From contig NZ_CP165782.1 in NCBI RefSeq assembly GCF_000513895.2, positions 3,086,501 to 3,150,500 on the forward strand: a DNA stretch of 64,000 bases. The letters run 5' to 3'. The translations under genes were made by a program, and so were the position numbers. The notes beneath the pieces were generated by a model. That model was not told the DNA's origin and did no database searches. It saw only the letters and a list, made by a program, of their open reading frames with translations. This DNA comes from Ensifer sp. WSM1721 (lineage in GTDB: Bacteria; Pseudomonadota; Alphaproteobacteria; Rhizobiales; Rhizobiaceae). Shown here piece after piece: positions 1 through 9,674 of the stretch. Each line of letters begins with the position of its first letter. The stretch's first letter is position 1.

Positions 1-459
1 ATCCACGCCGCGCTGCTCACCGGGGAGATCCCGTCATTGCGCAAAGCGCTCGTCCTCGCTGGCCTGAAGCCGGAGCGTACCCGGCTCGATAAGCTCAAGA
101 ACTCCTGGATGAAGGCGAGCGATGTCGAGCGCGATAGCTTCCTGACATGGCTCGCCGCCAAAGGCGCGCTGCCCGCGACCGCCACCCCGTCCGTTCCCTC
201 TCCGGCAGCGGATGTGCGGCCCGCCGGAACCCCGATCGCCAGCGGCCGCTACCTGCTTCCCTCCACCATCGCCGAGATCCGGACGATCATGGCCCGGCGC
301 CGGCTGAGCCCCAACGACGTGATGCGCGAACTGGGCTTCCCGCCCGATGGCCGGCCGCTCGCTCGCGCGGTGACCCGCAACGCGAGCCTCAGACTGTCGG
401 TGATCGCGGCATTGGAGGTGTGGCTCAAGAGGAATGCGGGGCCCGAGCCGAGCCCATAA
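1..459 (+). CDS. 3' end of an unrecognised gene (hypothetical protein)
   Basis: The reading frame is open from the first base to a stop at 457-459, so the gene probably begins before the window; a TTG at 37 is the first possible internal start. About 152 residues are visible. They form a basic N-terminal part, a proline/alanine-rich linker (about residues 60-80) and a C-terminal helical part with a phrase resembling a small DNA-binding helix bundle (MARRRLSPNDVMRELGF). I do not recognise the family and assign no function. Confidence 0.6.
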   Translation: MHAALLTGEIPSLRKALVLAGLKPERTRLDKLKNSWMKASDVERDSFLTWLAAKGALPATATPSVPSPAADVRPAGTPIASGRYLLPSTIAEIRTIMARRRLSPNDVMRELGFPPDGRPLARAVTRNASLRLSVIAALEVWLKRNAGPEPSP

Positions 460-573
460 GCTTGGCCGCCCATTGCGGACCTAACGAGCCTCAAACAGGG
501 ATGTTTGTACCGGATGCATGGGTAACACTTCGGTGAGCATCGACCCCGCCCGGGAACCGACGACGGAGAGGAA

Positions 574-1359
574 ATGCCCTTTCGCAACCTGGCACTGCTC
601 GGCATCGACGTCGGTTATTCGCACTCGCGCGCGACCACCGGTCTCGCCTGGAGCATCGGCGGCGATTGCGACGTCGCAAGGACGCACACCGATTGGGAGC
701 GCCGCCACCGCCACATTCCCGCTTCGGCTAAATTCGCCGTCATCGCTATCGACGGCCCCCTGACGCCGCCGGATGCCCCCGACGATCTCGACCGCCTCTG
801 CGAACGCCTCTTCACCCGCGGCGCCTTCCAGAAACGCTGCAAGCCGGGCCTCAGCCAGCACGGCCACGGCCGAGCTTTGAGAAAAGCCGCCGCCGAGACC
901 GCCGCGCAGGTGAGCCACCTTTCGGACGCGACGACGATCGGCAAAGCCGTCATTCCCGGCACCACTATCATCGAAGCCTTCCCCAACGCCTTTCTCGGCG
1001 TTCTTCTTGCGGATGAGCGTTTTGCTATGTCGAAGGCACCGAAGCGGAAGAAGTTCGATTGGCTGTATGACCATGCGGTCGAGGCCGGCGTCTTCGAAAC
1101 GCTGCTTGGTTTTCTCGGGTGGAAGAACGAGTGCCTGCTTCGGAAGGTCGCGATCGAACGCGATCATGAAAAGCGGGCAGCGTGGGTGTGCCTGCTGACA
1201 GCTGGATGTGCTGCTGTTGGTAAGTCGGAGATTATTGGCGACGAGGCCGGAGGCTGGATCTGGTTGCCGCCGGCGGAGCTTTGGACAGGGTGGGCGAGGC
1301 AGGGTTTGGCAGAGAGCAGGGCAGCAGTCTCGGCGCGCAGCAGTCATGCGCCGGCTTGA
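574..1359 (+). CDS. DUF429 family protein (predicted RNase H-fold nuclease)
   Basis: 261 residues. The ATG follows GGAGAGGAA directly. The N-terminus reads LLGIDVGYS, the acidic first strand of an RNase H-like fold, followed by an AIDGPL strand near residue 60 and a conserved EAFPNAFLG segment in the middle, as in DUF429 proteins. The family is uncharacterised; a nuclease role is inferred from the fold only. The stop lies 7 bp from the 3' end of the tRNA-Ser gene on the opposite strand, so the two genes converge with no terminator between them. Confidence 0.8.
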   Translation: MPFRNLALLGIDVGYSHSRATTGLAWSIGGDCDVARTHTDWERRHRHIPASAKFAVIAIDGPLTPPDAPDDLDRLCERLFTRGAFQKRCKPGLSQHGHGRALRKAAAETAAQVSHLSDATTIGKAVIPGTTIIEAFPNAFLGVLLADERFAMSKAPKRKKFDWLYDHAVEAGVFETLLGFLGWKNECLLRKVAIERDHEKRAAWVCLLTAGCAAVGKSEIIGDEAGGWIWLPPAELWTGWARQGLAESRAAVSARSSHAPA

Positions 1360-1366
1360 ACGTTAC

Positions 1367-1456
1367 TGGCGGAGAGGGGGGGATTCGAACCCCCGATGGG
1401 CTTGCACCCATGCCGCATTTCGAGTGCGGTGCATTCAACCACTCTGCCACCTCTCC
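1367..1456 (-). tRNA. tRNA-Ser(CGA)
   Basis: The minus strand gives GGAGAGG acceptor, D arm, anticodon stem CCGCA/TGCGG with loop CTCGAAA (anticodon CGA, reading UCG), a long class II variable arm, the T arm with GGTTCGAATCC, and an encoded CCA at 1367-1369. The long variable arm confirms serine. A promoter-like pair lies upstream on the same strand: TTGCCA (1515-1520) and CTATGA (1493-1498), 16 bp apart. Confidence 0.97.
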
Positions 1457-1492
1457 GCGGGGCCGGTTGGCGCTCTCTCAAGCGCGGCCGGT

Positions 1493-1520
1493 TCATAGCG
1501 GCAGTTTCCGCCGCTGGCAA
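1493..1520 (-). promoter_or_regulatory. Candidate promoter of tRNA-Ser
   Basis: On the minus strand TTGCCA and CTATGA are separated by 16 bp and lie about 37 bp upstream of the tRNA 5' end. CTATGA resembles the alphaproteobacterial -10 CTATAT. Assigned by eye only. Confidence 0.4.
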
Positions 1521-1561
1521 GGGGCTCGCGGAAGAATATCTGCGATATGGTGGCTTTCACC

Positions 1562-1590
1562 TTGACAAGCAAGATCGATTCTCTTAATCC
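1562..1590 (+). promoter_or_regulatory. Candidate promoter of rplU-rpmA
   Basis: A perfect -35 TTGACA (1562-1567) is followed after 17 bp by TAATCC (1585-1590), a weak -10. It would give a 5' leader of about 160 nt before rplU. I see no recognised ribosomal-protein leader structure in that interval. Confidence 0.35.
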
Positions 1591-1757
1591 GCGCCATGAG
1601 GTGGTGTGGTCTGACCATGCCGCGCGGGGTACAAGCTTGTGCCCTCTCACTGGCGAAGGTCAAGGTTTCCGAGGCGCTTCGCTCCAACGTAACGACTGAC
1701 AAAAAGACGGCCTTGCCTTTCAGGCAAAGAGCCGGACCGAACATGAAAGGATAAAAT

Positions 1758-2132
1758 ATGTTCGCAGTCATCAAGACCGGCGGTAAGCAGTACCGCGTGG
1801 CAGCCAATGACGTCATCACCATCGAAAAGCTCGAAGGCGTTGCTGGCGACAAGATCGAATTCACCGAGATCCTGATGGTCGGCGCCGGCGCCGATGCCAC
1901 CGTCGGTGCTCCGTTTGTCGAAGGTGCCGTAGTCAGCGCCGAGGTTGTGGACCAGGGCCGCGCCAAGAAGGTCATCGCCTTCAAGAAGCGTCGCCGCCAG
2001 AACTCCAAGCGCTCGCGCGGCCATCGCCAGCATCAGACGATCGTCCGCATCCTGGACATCGCTGCCGCCGGCGGCAAGGCGAAGAAGGCTTCGAAGAAGA
2101 CCGAAGCCGCCGCTGAAGAAGCCGCAAACTGA
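1758..2132 (+). CDS. rplU: 50S ribosomal protein L21
   Basis: 124 residues starting [20 protein letters not shown], the L21 signature, preceded by an AAAGGA Shine-Dalgarno. L21 is a large-subunit protein that binds 23S rRNA. The last 20 or so residues form a lysine/alanine-rich tail ([18 protein letters not shown]) beyond the core of about 100 residues, as in other Rhizobiales. Cotranscribed with rpmA 33 bp downstream. Confidence 0.98.
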   Translation: MFAVIKTGGKQYRVAANDVITIEKLEGVAGDKIEFTEILMVGAGADATVGAPFVEGAVVSAEVVDQGRAKKVIAFKKRRRQNSKRSRGHRQHQTIVRILDIAAAGGKAKKASKKTEAAAEEAAN

Positions 2133-2165
2133 GTTCCGGGATCGAAGGTTTAAAGGAGAACACCA

Positions 2166-2435
2166 ATGGCACACAAGAAAGCTGGCGGTTCGTCGCGCAA
2201 CGGTCGCGATTCTGAGTCCAAGCGCCTTGGCGTGAAGAAGTTCGGCGGCGAAGCCGTCATTCCAGGCAACATCATCGTGCGCCAGCGCGGCACGAAGTGG
2301 CATGCCGGCGCCAATGTCGGCCTCGGCAAGGACCATACGATTTTTGCGCTTACGGCAGGCAACGTGGACTTCCGTACGAAGGCCAATGGTCGCGTGTACG
2401 TGTCTGTAATGCCGAAAGCGGAAGCAGCGGAATAA
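2166..2435 (+). CDS. rpmA: 50S ribosomal protein L27
   Basis: 89 residues starting [20 protein letters not shown], the flexible N-terminus that reaches the peptidyl transferase centre. An AAAGGAG ribosome binding site lies 7 bp before the ATG. The maturation site seen in Firmicutes L27 is absent, as usual for proteobacteria. Follows rplU in one operon and is itself followed by a strong hairpin terminator at 2511-2545. Confidence 0.98.
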   Translation: MAHKKAGGSSRNGRDSESKRLGVKKFGGEAVIPGNIIVRQRGTKWHAGANVGLGKDHTIFALTAGNVDFRTKANGRVYVSVMPKAEAAE

Positions 2436-2510
2436 GCCGGTAGCGCTCTAAAACAGCCGGCGTCTCATCGACCCGGCTGATGCACCCGCAAGGTTCAAAA
2501 GCCAGACTTC

Positions 2511-2545
2511 AAAGGGGAGATGGGGCGATACCCAACTCCCCTTTT
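2511..2545 (+). terminator. Intrinsic terminator after rplU-rpmA
   Basis: The arms AAAGGGGAG (2511-2519) and CTCCCCTTT (2536-2544) pair perfectly over 9 bp, with a smaller GGG/CCC stem inside, and the stem ends in TTTT. It lies only 22 bp before the start of the next gene, so that gene needs read-through or its own promoter inside the rpmA end. Confidence 0.75.
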
Positions 2546-2566
2546 CGCATCTCTGGAGGAAGAACC

Positions 2567-3199
2567 ATGCAAACCGAGCTCTTGAGGGAAGACCAATCCC
2601 GGTCTCCCGAACAAAGGCTGAGGCCTCAGCGGTCAAGGACCGATTGCCCGATATTGTTATCGCCCCGGCTCGTTTTGCGCGCGCCGCATGAAGACGATAT
2701 CGACGCCCTTGCCCATCTTGCCAACAACGCCAACATCGCCACCATGGTCTCGCGCATGCCGCACCCCTACACCACGGCGGATGCGGCCGATTTCGTGCGA
2801 CGCGCAAAAGCCGGCACGATTGGCAAGTGCGTCTACGCGATCACGAAAGCGGACAATGGCGCATTCCTCGGTTGCTGCGGGATCGAGCCTCATGCCGACG
2901 GCAAGACGGTCGAACTCGGCTACTGGCTGGGCGAGCCCTACTGGAACCAGGGCTATGCCACGGAAGCGGCGCAGACCTTGACCGACATGGCCTTCCGCAC
3001 CCGCGACATCGACCAGATCGATGCGCGCTGCCGGGTCATGAACATGGCCTCGCGCCGCGTCATCCAGAAATGCGGGTTCCAGTTCCAGGGCTCCGGCATG
3101 GTCGGCAGCCTGGCGCTCGGCGGCATGGTTGCCGTCGAATGGTACCGGCTCGACCGCAAGACCTGGGTATCGCTCAGAAGCTGGGGAGGCATGCGATGA
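2567..3199 (+). CDS. GNAT family N-acetyltransferase (RimJ/RimL-like)
   Basis: 210 residues from ATG 2567, chosen because CTGGAGGAAG sits just upstream; an earlier in-frame start at 2480 would translate through the terminator hairpin. The core begins at SPRLVLRAPHEDDIDALAHL, and motif A reads EPYWNQGYATEA, the acetyl-CoA pyrophosphate loop. This subgroup acetylates protein N-termini or small amines; the substrate cannot be read here. Its stop overlaps the start of the following GNAT gene by 4 bp. Confidence 0.85.
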   Translation: MQTELLREDQSRSPEQRLRPQRSRTDCPILLSPRLVLRAPHEDDIDALAHLANNANIATMVSRMPHPYTTADAADFVRRAKAGTIGKCVYAITKADNGAFLGCCGIEPHADGKTVELGYWLGEPYWNQGYATEAAQTLTDMAFRTRDIDQIDARCRVMNMASRRVIQKCGFQFQGSGMVGSLALGGMVAVEWYRLDRKTWVSLRSWGGMR

Positions 3200-3780
3200 A
3201 CGCGCTCGTTTCCGAACGCTCGCGCCTCGTTGCCCGTCCGGATCCCGGTCCCTCTCCGGTCATCGAGACGGAGCGGCTGAGGCTCAGGCCGCATCGGCTC
3301 TCCGACGCGCCAGCGATCGCCGAATCGCTCAGCGACTTTCAGGTCGCGCGCATGCTTGCGCGCGTCCCCGCTCCCTATGACCAGCAGGATGCGCTCGACT
3401 GGCTCAACCGCCAGACGGCCAATGTCCTGCCGGACTGGACGCTGGCGATCACCGCGGGCGACGATGTCCATATCGGCTGCATCGGCATAGAGCTCCGGCA
3501 CGGTCGATGGCATGTCGGCTATTGGCTGAACCGGTTCTACTGGGGCAAGGGCCTGGCGAGCGAGGCGGTTTATGCCGCCGTCGAGCGCTTCTTTCGCCGC
3601 ATGCCGGAGGTGACGCTCCATTCGGGCGTCTTTGCCGACAATCCGGCTTCGCTGCGGCTGCAGGAGAAGCTCGGCTTCAAGGTGACCGGCTGCAGCCAGA
3701 TCTATGCGCTGGCCCGCAACGCCATGGTGGCACATATCGAGACGCGGCTTGCGGCCGAGGGGCTGCGCCGGCCGGCGTGA
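3196..3780 (+). CDS. GNAT family N-acetyltransferase (second of a tandem pair)
   Basis: 194 residues starting at ATG 3196 inside the ATGA overlap with the upstream gene, preceded by GGGGAGG. Motifs: ETERLRLRPHRLSDAPAIAE at the start of the fold and RFYWGKGLASEA as the acetyl-CoA loop. It resembles its neighbour in layout, suggesting an old duplication and possibly joint action. Substrate unknown. A strong terminator follows at 3791-3820. Confidence 0.85.
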   Translation: MNALVSERSRLVARPDPGPSPVIETERLRLRPHRLSDAPAIAESLSDFQVARMLARVPAPYDQQDALDWLNRQTANVLPDWTLAITAGDDVHIGCIGIELRHGRWHVGYWLNRFYWGKGLASEAVYAAVERFFRRMPEVTLHSGVFADNPASLRLQEKLGFKVTGCSQIYALARNAMVAHIETRLAAEGLRRPA

Positions 3781-3790
3781 ACAATCCGAA

Positions 3791-3820
3791 CCCCGCCGGC
3801 TCCTCTCCGGCGGGGTTTTT
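3791..3820 (+). terminator. Intrinsic terminator after the GNAT pair
   Basis: CCCCGCCGG (3791-3799) pairs with CCGGCGGGG (3807-3815) over 9 bp, loop of 7, followed by TTTTT. The gene on the opposite strand ends 6 bp further on, so it serves the convergent junction. Confidence 0.85.
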
Positions 3821-3825
3821 CATGT

Positions 3826-4686
3826 TCAATGAAGCTCGAAACCGACGGGGAGATGGTCTGATCCCGTCGCTTCGTAATCGGTCCAGGCGTCCTTCAGGCG
3901 CGGGACAAGGCCGGCGCTGAGAAAGCAATAATCGAGATGCATGCGTCTTTGCGGGTCGTCCGGATGGATCCAGCTATAGCTTTGCGGAGAAAGCCGACCC
4001 AGATGGGCAAGTGCGTCGACCGGGTTGCCGACGCGGAGCGAACGTCCGTAAAAGGCGTCGGCGGTCCCCGTCATCGCGTTGTATTCCGGCGATTCCGGCT
4101 CCATGTTGAAATCGCCCATCACCACGAACTCTTCCGGATACGGCGGCTCGGCAAAGCCGAAATCGGCGGCTCCGGAAATCGCCCCGCCCTCCAGCGGATA
4201 GTTGATGAGCCGCTCTTTCAGGAACTCGATCTGGGAGATCCGCTCGGTGGGCGACACATGGTCGAGGTGTACGGAATAGACGCGCAGCGGGCCTGCGGGC
4301 GTGGCGATCAAAGCTTCGGTCGCGCCGCGCTGCAAATTCATTGGGCTCACGGTGCGCGTGCGCGGCAGCATGATCAGCCGCGCAGACAGGATCGGCCAGC
4401 GCGACAGGATCATGTTGCCGAACTGGAAGCGGCGGTTGATCGCACGGCCGTTCTCGATCGACGAGCCGGCATCGAGGTCGCATGGAGCATGGAAAACGGA
4501 GAAATAGTTGGGAAGCAGCTCCTCGAAGGTCCGAACAAGATCGACATTGCCGTTGCGGTGGAAGTTGCGGGTCACCTCCTGCAGGGCGATGATATCGGCG
4601 TCGCGAAGGCAAGCGGCGATGCGCTCGGGATCGAAACGCCCGTCGAGACCGATGCCGTATTGGATATTGTAGCTCGTGAAGCGCAC
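3826..4686 (-). CDS. Endonuclease/exonuclease/phosphatase family protein
   Basis: 286 residues from GTG 4686. Much longer upstream extension is possible in frame but runs antisense through obgE, and the fold begins right at VRFTSYNIQYGIG. EEP-fold motifs appear in order: SYNIQYG, IALQEV (metal-binding Glu), VYSVHLDH, VVMGDFNMEPES and the final GSDHLPVGFEL. Such enzymes cleave phosphodiesters in nucleic acids, lipids or signalling molecules; the substrate is unknown. No signal peptide. Divergent from obgE with about 80 bp between them. Confidence 0.8.
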   Translation of the reverse strand: MRFTSYNIQYGIGLDGRFDPERIAACLRDADIIALQEVTRNFHRNGNVDLVRTFEELLPNYFSVFHAPCDLDAGSSIENGRAINRRFQFGNMILSRWPILSARLIMLPRTRTVSPMNLQRGATEALIATPAGPLRVYSVHLDHVSPTERISQIEFLKERLINYPLEGGAISGAADFGFAEPPYPEEFVVMGDFNMEPESPEYNAMTGTADAFYGRSLRVGNPVDALAHLGRLSPQSYSWIHPDDPQRRMHLDYCFLSAGLVPRLKDAWTDYEATGSDHLPVGFELH

Positions 4687-4737
4687 GATAGTCTTTGACC
4701 TCCAAGATAACCGCCTATATCGATGGCGGCAAATTAG

Positions 4738-5775
<1,038 letters not shown>

Positions 5776-5776
5776 G

Positions 5777-6958
5777 ATGACGAAGACCCGCAAAGCGATC
5801 GAGAAATACCGCCGGGTCGTCATCAAGATCGGATCGGCGCTGCTCGTCGACCGTCAGACGGGGCTGAAGAAGGCCTGGCTCGACGCCTTGTGCGCCGACA
5901 TCGCCGCGCTCAAGGCGAAGGGCGTGGAAGTGCTCGTCGTCTCCTCGGGCGCCATTGCGCTTGGGCGCACGGTGCTCGACCTCGCCTCCGGCCCCTTGAA
6001 GCTCGAGGAGAGCCAGGCGGCAGCGGCCGTCGGCCAGATCGCGCTCGCGCGCGCCTGGTCGGAGAGCCTCTCGACCCACGCGATCGTTGCCGGCCAGATC
6101 CTCTTGACGCTCGGCGATACCGAGGAGCGCCGCCGCTATCTCAACGCCCGCGCGACGATCGGTCAGCTCCTGAAGCTCGGCTCGGTGCCGATCATCAACG
6201 AGAACGATACCGTCGCGACGACGGAGATCCGCTACGGCGACAACGACCGGCTGGCGGCTCGGGTGGCGACCATGCTCGGCGCCGATCTGCTCGTCCTGCT
6301 TTCCGATATCGACGGGCTCTATACCGCGCCGCCGCATCTCGATCCCGAGGCGCGCTTCCTCGAAACGGTCGCGGAGATCACGCCCGAGATCGAGGCGATG
6401 GCGGGGGGTGCCGCCTCCGAGCTCTCGCGCGGCGGCATGCGAACGAAGATCGATGCCGGCAAGATCGCCACCACGGCCGGCTGCGCCATGATCATCGCCT
6501 CCGGCAAGCCGGACCATCCGCTGGCAGCGATCGAGGCGGGTGCCCGCTCCTCGTGGTTTGCGCCTGCCGGCTCGCCCGTAACCGCGCGCAAGACCTGGAT
6601 CGCCGGACAGCTTCTTCCCGCTGGCTCGGTGGCAATCGACGCCGGCGCGGAAGCGGCGCTGCGCTCCGGCAAGAGCCTGCTTCCAGCCGGCGTGCGGCAG
6701 GTGACGGGGACCTTCAGCCGCGGCGACACGATCGCTATCTTGGGCGCGTCCGGTCGCGAGATCGCGCGCGGGCTTGCCGGCTACGACGCGGACGAGGCGC
6801 GCCAGATCGCCGGCAAGAAATCGGCCGAGATCGGCGCGATCCTCGGCTATGCCGGCCGCGCTGCCATGGTGCATCGCGACGATATGGTGATGACCGCCCC
6901 GGCTGCCGCGCGGGCCGAGGGGGAACGAGATGAAAGAGAGGGCAAGCTCCATGCTTGA
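5777..6958 (+). CDS. proB: Glutamate 5-kinase
   Basis: 393 residues from ATG 5777, the codon nearest to GGAGAACGCGTGAG; an earlier in-frame start lies inside obgE. It phosphorylates glutamate in the first step of proline synthesis. The amino-acid kinase fold (residues about 10-260) shows [20 protein letters not shown] and [18 protein letters not shown]; a PUA domain fills the C-terminus from about residue 290. Directly coupled to obgE upstream and overlapping proA by 8 bp. Confidence 0.96.
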   Translation: MTKTRKAIEKYRRVVIKIGSALLVDRQTGLKKAWLDALCADIAALKAKGVEVLVVSSGAIALGRTVLDLASGPLKLEESQAAAAVGQIALARAWSESLSTHAIVAGQILLTLGDTEERRRYLNARATIGQLLKLGSVPIINENDTVATTEIRYGDNDRLAARVATMLGADLLVLLSDIDGLYTAPPHLDPEARFLETVAEITPEIEAMAGGAASELSRGGMRTKIDAGKIATTAGCAMIIASGKPDHPLAAIEAGARSSWFAPAGSPVTARKTWIAGQLLPAGSVAIDAGAEAALRSGKSLLPAGVRQVTGTFSRGDTIAILGASGREIARGLAGYDADEARQIAGKKSAEIGAILGYAGRAAMVHRDDMVMTAPAAARAEGERDEREGKLHA

Positions 6959-8234
6959 GACGGCGAGGAACGGCGACGACGTCAACGCGATCATGCTGGA
7001 GATCGGCCGCCGCGCCAAGGCGGCCGCCCGACCGCTTGCGATCGCCAGTGCCGAGCGCAAGCATGCGGCCCTCGTCGCCATGGCGGATGCGATCCTCGCG
7101 AGGAGCGACGATATCCTTGCCGCCAACGCGGTGGACCTCGAAAACGCGCGCCAGACGGGCGTCGCGAAAGCCTTCATCGACCGGCTGACGCTGACGGCAA
7201 GCCGCATCCGCGACATGGCCGACGGTATCCGCGCGATTGCCGAATTCAAGGATCCGGTCGGCGAGGTGATCGCCGAATGGGACCGACCCAACGGCTTGCA
7301 CATCGAGCGCGTGCGCACGCCGCTCGGCGTCATCGGCGTGATCTATGAGAGCCGGCCGAATGTCACCGCCGATGCCGGCGCGCTCTGCCTCAAGGCCGGC
7401 AATGCCGTGATCCTGCGCGGCGGTTCCGACAGCTTCCACTCCTCGCGCGCGATCCACGCCTGCCTCGTCGAGGGGCTGAAGGCAGCGGGACTTCCGGAGG
7501 AGGCGATCCAGATGGTGCCGGTCGCCGACCGTGCCGCCGTCGGCGCCATGCTCACCGGCCTCAACGGCGCGATCGACGTGATCGTGCCGCGCGGCGGAAA
7601 GAGCCTCGTCGCCCGCGTGCAAAACGAGGCGCGGGTGCCGGTCTTCGCGCATCTGGAAGGCCTCTGCCACATCTATGTCGACGCCTCCGCCGACCTCGAC
7701 ATGGCGAAGAAGATCGTCGTCAACGCCAAGATGCGCCGCACGGGAATTTGCGGGGCCGCCGAAACGCTGCTGATCGACCGCAGTGCCGCCGACGAGCTGG
7801 CAAAGCCGCTCCTCCAGGCGCTCCTCGACGCGGGCTGCGAAGTGCGGGTATCGGAGGAGCTTGAGGGCCTCTTGCCCGGCCTGAAGGCGGCGAGCGACGA
7901 GGACTGGGCGACCGAATACCTGGATGCGATCATTTCGGCGAAGCTCGTCGACGGCATTTCAGGCGCCATCGGGCACATCAACACCTGGTCTTCCGCCCAC
8001 ACCGAGGCGGTAATCGCCGAGGACCCGGCGATCGTCGAGCGCTTCTTCTCCGAGATCGACTCCGCAATCCTTCTGCACAATGCCTCGACCCAATTCGCCG
8101 ATGGCGGCGAATTCGGCATGGGCGGCGAGATCGGCATTGCCACCGGCAAGATGCATGCGCGCGGGCCCGTCGGCGTCGAGCAGCTCACTTCGTTCAAATA
8201 TCGCGTGCGCGGCACGGGACAGGTGCGGCCCTGA
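6951..8234 (+). CDS. proA: Gamma-glutamyl phosphate reductase
   Basis: 427 residues from ATG 6951, preceded by GAGAGG at a 9-bp spacing; an ATG at 6930 is possible but has poorer context. NADPH-dependent reduction of glutamyl phosphate to the semialdehyde, second step of proline synthesis. Landmarks are [32 protein letters not shown], the catalytic cysteine in [15 protein letters not shown] and a C-terminal [16 protein letters not shown]. The start overlaps the end of proB. Confidence 0.96.
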   Translation: MLETARNGDDVNAIMLEIGRRAKAAARPLAIASAERKHAALVAMADAILARSDDILAANAVDLENARQTGVAKAFIDRLTLTASRIRDMADGIRAIAEFKDPVGEVIAEWDRPNGLHIERVRTPLGVIGVIYESRPNVTADAGALCLKAGNAVILRGGSDSFHSSRAIHACLVEGLKAAGLPEEAIQMVPVADRAAVGAMLTGLNGAIDVIVPRGGKSLVARVQNEARVPVFAHLEGLCHIYVDASADLDMAKKIVVNAKMRRTGICGAAETLLIDRSAADELAKPLLQALLDAGCEVRVSEELEGLLPGLKAASDEDWATEYLDAIISAKLVDGISGAIGHINTWSSAHTEAVIAEDPAIVERFFSEIDSAILLHNASTQFADGGEFGMGGEIGIATGKMHARGPVGVEQLTSFKYRVRGTGQVRP

Positions 8235-8248
8235 CGACACCCGTCGAA

Positions 8249-8884
8249 GTGAACCCGCGCTATCTGCGCATGCCCCATGTCGAAAGCGGCATGGTGGTCG
8301 GTCTGTTCGGCGGATCCTTCAATCCGCCGCATGACGGCCATGTGCTCGTCGCCGAAACGGCGCTGCGCAGGCTCGGGCTCGACCAGCTCTGGTGGATGGT
8401 GACGCCGGGCAATCCGCTGAAGGACCGCAACAATCTCGCGCCGCTCGCCGAGCGCATCGAGTGGAGCGAGAAGATCGCGCGGAATCCTCGCATCAAGGTC
8501 ACCGCCTTCGAGCAGAAGCTCGGGCAGAGCTATACGGCCCGCACGCTCGAGATCGTGCGGGCGCTGAACCGCGACGTACGGTTCGTTTGGGTCATGGGGG
8601 CGGATAATCTCAAGAACTTCCACCGCTGGCAGAACTGGCGCAAGATCGTCGGCACCTTTCCGATCGCCGTCGTCGATCGGCCGGGCTCGACGCTTGCCTA
8701 CCTCTCGTCACGCATGGCGAGAACCTTCGGCCACGCGCGCGTCGACGAAGACGATGCGGGAACGCTGGCCTTTCGCCGTGCACCGGCCTGGACCTTCATC
8801 CATGGGCCGCGCTCGCCTCTGAGCTCGACGGCGCTGCGCTCTACAGCGCCGCGCGTCTCGTCAGACGCGCAAAGGTCGCTGTAG
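8249..8884 (+). CDS. nadD: Nicotinate-nucleotide adenylyltransferase
   Basis: 211 residues from GTG 8249 (an ATG at 8270 is an alternative). Joins nicotinate mononucleotide to AMP in NAD synthesis. The nucleotidyltransferase motif GLFGGSFNPPHDGH is near residue 18, and the second signature SPLSSTALR is close to the C-terminus. The 14 residues after LSSTALR and the TAG stop are encoded by the first palindrome of a RIME-type repeat (8841-8884), so the native end of the gene was overwritten or extended by the repeat. Follows proA by 14 bp. Confidence 0.93.
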   Translation: MNPRYLRMPHVESGMVVGLFGGSFNPPHDGHVLVAETALRRLGLDQLWWMVTPGNPLKDRNNLAPLAERIEWSEKIARNPRIKVTAFEQKLGQSYTARTLEIVRALNRDVRFVWVMGADNLKNFHRWQNWRKIVGTFPIAVVDRPGSTLAYLSSRMARTFGHARVDEDDAGTLAFRRAPAWTFIHGPRSPLSSTALRSTAPRVSSDAQRSL

Positions 8885-8946
8885 TTCTTTGAATTGCTGT
8901 ATGTTCTTCCCCATAAATCGGCTTCGATTTAAGCGAACATGCAACA
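8841..8946 (+). repeat. RIME-type mosaic repeat, copy 1 (palindromes A and B)
   Basis: Palindrome A (8841-8884, CTACAGCGCC... ending GCGCTGTAG-like) is followed by a 10-bp linker and palindrome B (about 8897-8946, GCTGTATGTTC...GAACATGCAACAG with an inner AAATCGGCTTCGATTT stem). Rhizobiaceae carry such intergenic mosaic elements. Palindrome A here is translated as the tail of nadD. Confidence 0.85.
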
Positions 8947-9082
8947 GCCAAATCAGGGTGATTTCCCATGATTCAATTCTCGTGTCTTGAAACCTTATAG
9001 GTTTGGTGCCTACATTTACGGACGGTTCGACCTGAAGCTCGAATCGAAAGTGCTTGTTCTGTTCATTTGGAAAGGAAAGACC

Positions 9083-9496
9083 CTGACAACAGCACACGCC
9101 AAGGGATATGCGGTCTCCGCATTCCCGCGCCGCGCGGAAGCAAGCGACGAAGCCGCTGTCCGTGCGCTTCAACTGGTCCTCGAAAGCCTAGAGGACTCAA
9201 AGGCAGAAAATATCGTTACCATCGACATTGCCGGAAAATCGGCGCTGGGAGACTTCATGGTCGTCGTCTCCGGGCGATCGAACAGGCATGTGATGGCTAT
9301 TGCCGACCACTTGATAACGGACCTGAAGGACGACGGCTTCGGCAACGCCCGCGTCGAAGGTCTCGAGGGTGGTGACTGGGTGCTGATCGACACCGGCGAT
9401 GTGATCGTTCACATCTTCCGGCCGGAAATCCGCGAGTTCTACAACATCGAAAAGATGTGGGCGGCTCCGGAGATCGAGGACGGCACCCTGCACTGA
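9083..9496 (+). CDS. rsfS: Ribosomal silencing factor RsfS
   Basis: RsfS (DUF143) binds L14 on the large subunit and blocks subunit joining under starvation. The domain spans VLESLEDSKAENIVTIDIAG to DVIVHIFRPEIREFYNIEKMW. The start is uncertain: the best Shine-Dalgarno (GGAAAGGAAAG) is placed for a CTG at 9083, giving 137 residues beginning LTTAHAKG; in-frame GTG 9050 and TTG 8987 are other choices, and the latter is only 40 bp after the RIME copy. It is followed by rlmH, its usual neighbour. Confidence 0.88.
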   Translation: MTTAHAKGYAVSAFPRRAEASDEAAVRALQLVLESLEDSKAENIVTIDIAGKSALGDFMVVVSGRSNRHVMAIADHLITDLKDDGFGNARVEGLEGGDWVLIDTGDVIVHIFRPEIREFYNIEKMWAAPEIEDGTLH

Positions 9497-9674
9497 GACG
9501 CGCCGCCCGATCCTGACCCATCGTCTCGGGACGGAGCGGCGACCAGTGCCGAACTTGAAATGCGGCTGTCATCGCCGATGAGCGGTGGCAGGCACAGCGG
9601 CGCGCGTTGACCAGGCGCGAGAAAGTCGCTGCCGCACTTTTACGTCCTGCATGTTTGTTGGGGACAGATCGGTC

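Noticed and set aside
1367..1460. tRNA-Ser and tRNA-Gly as integration sites of a genomic island
   Set aside because: No integrase, no direct repeat of the tRNA 3' end and only core genes on both sides.
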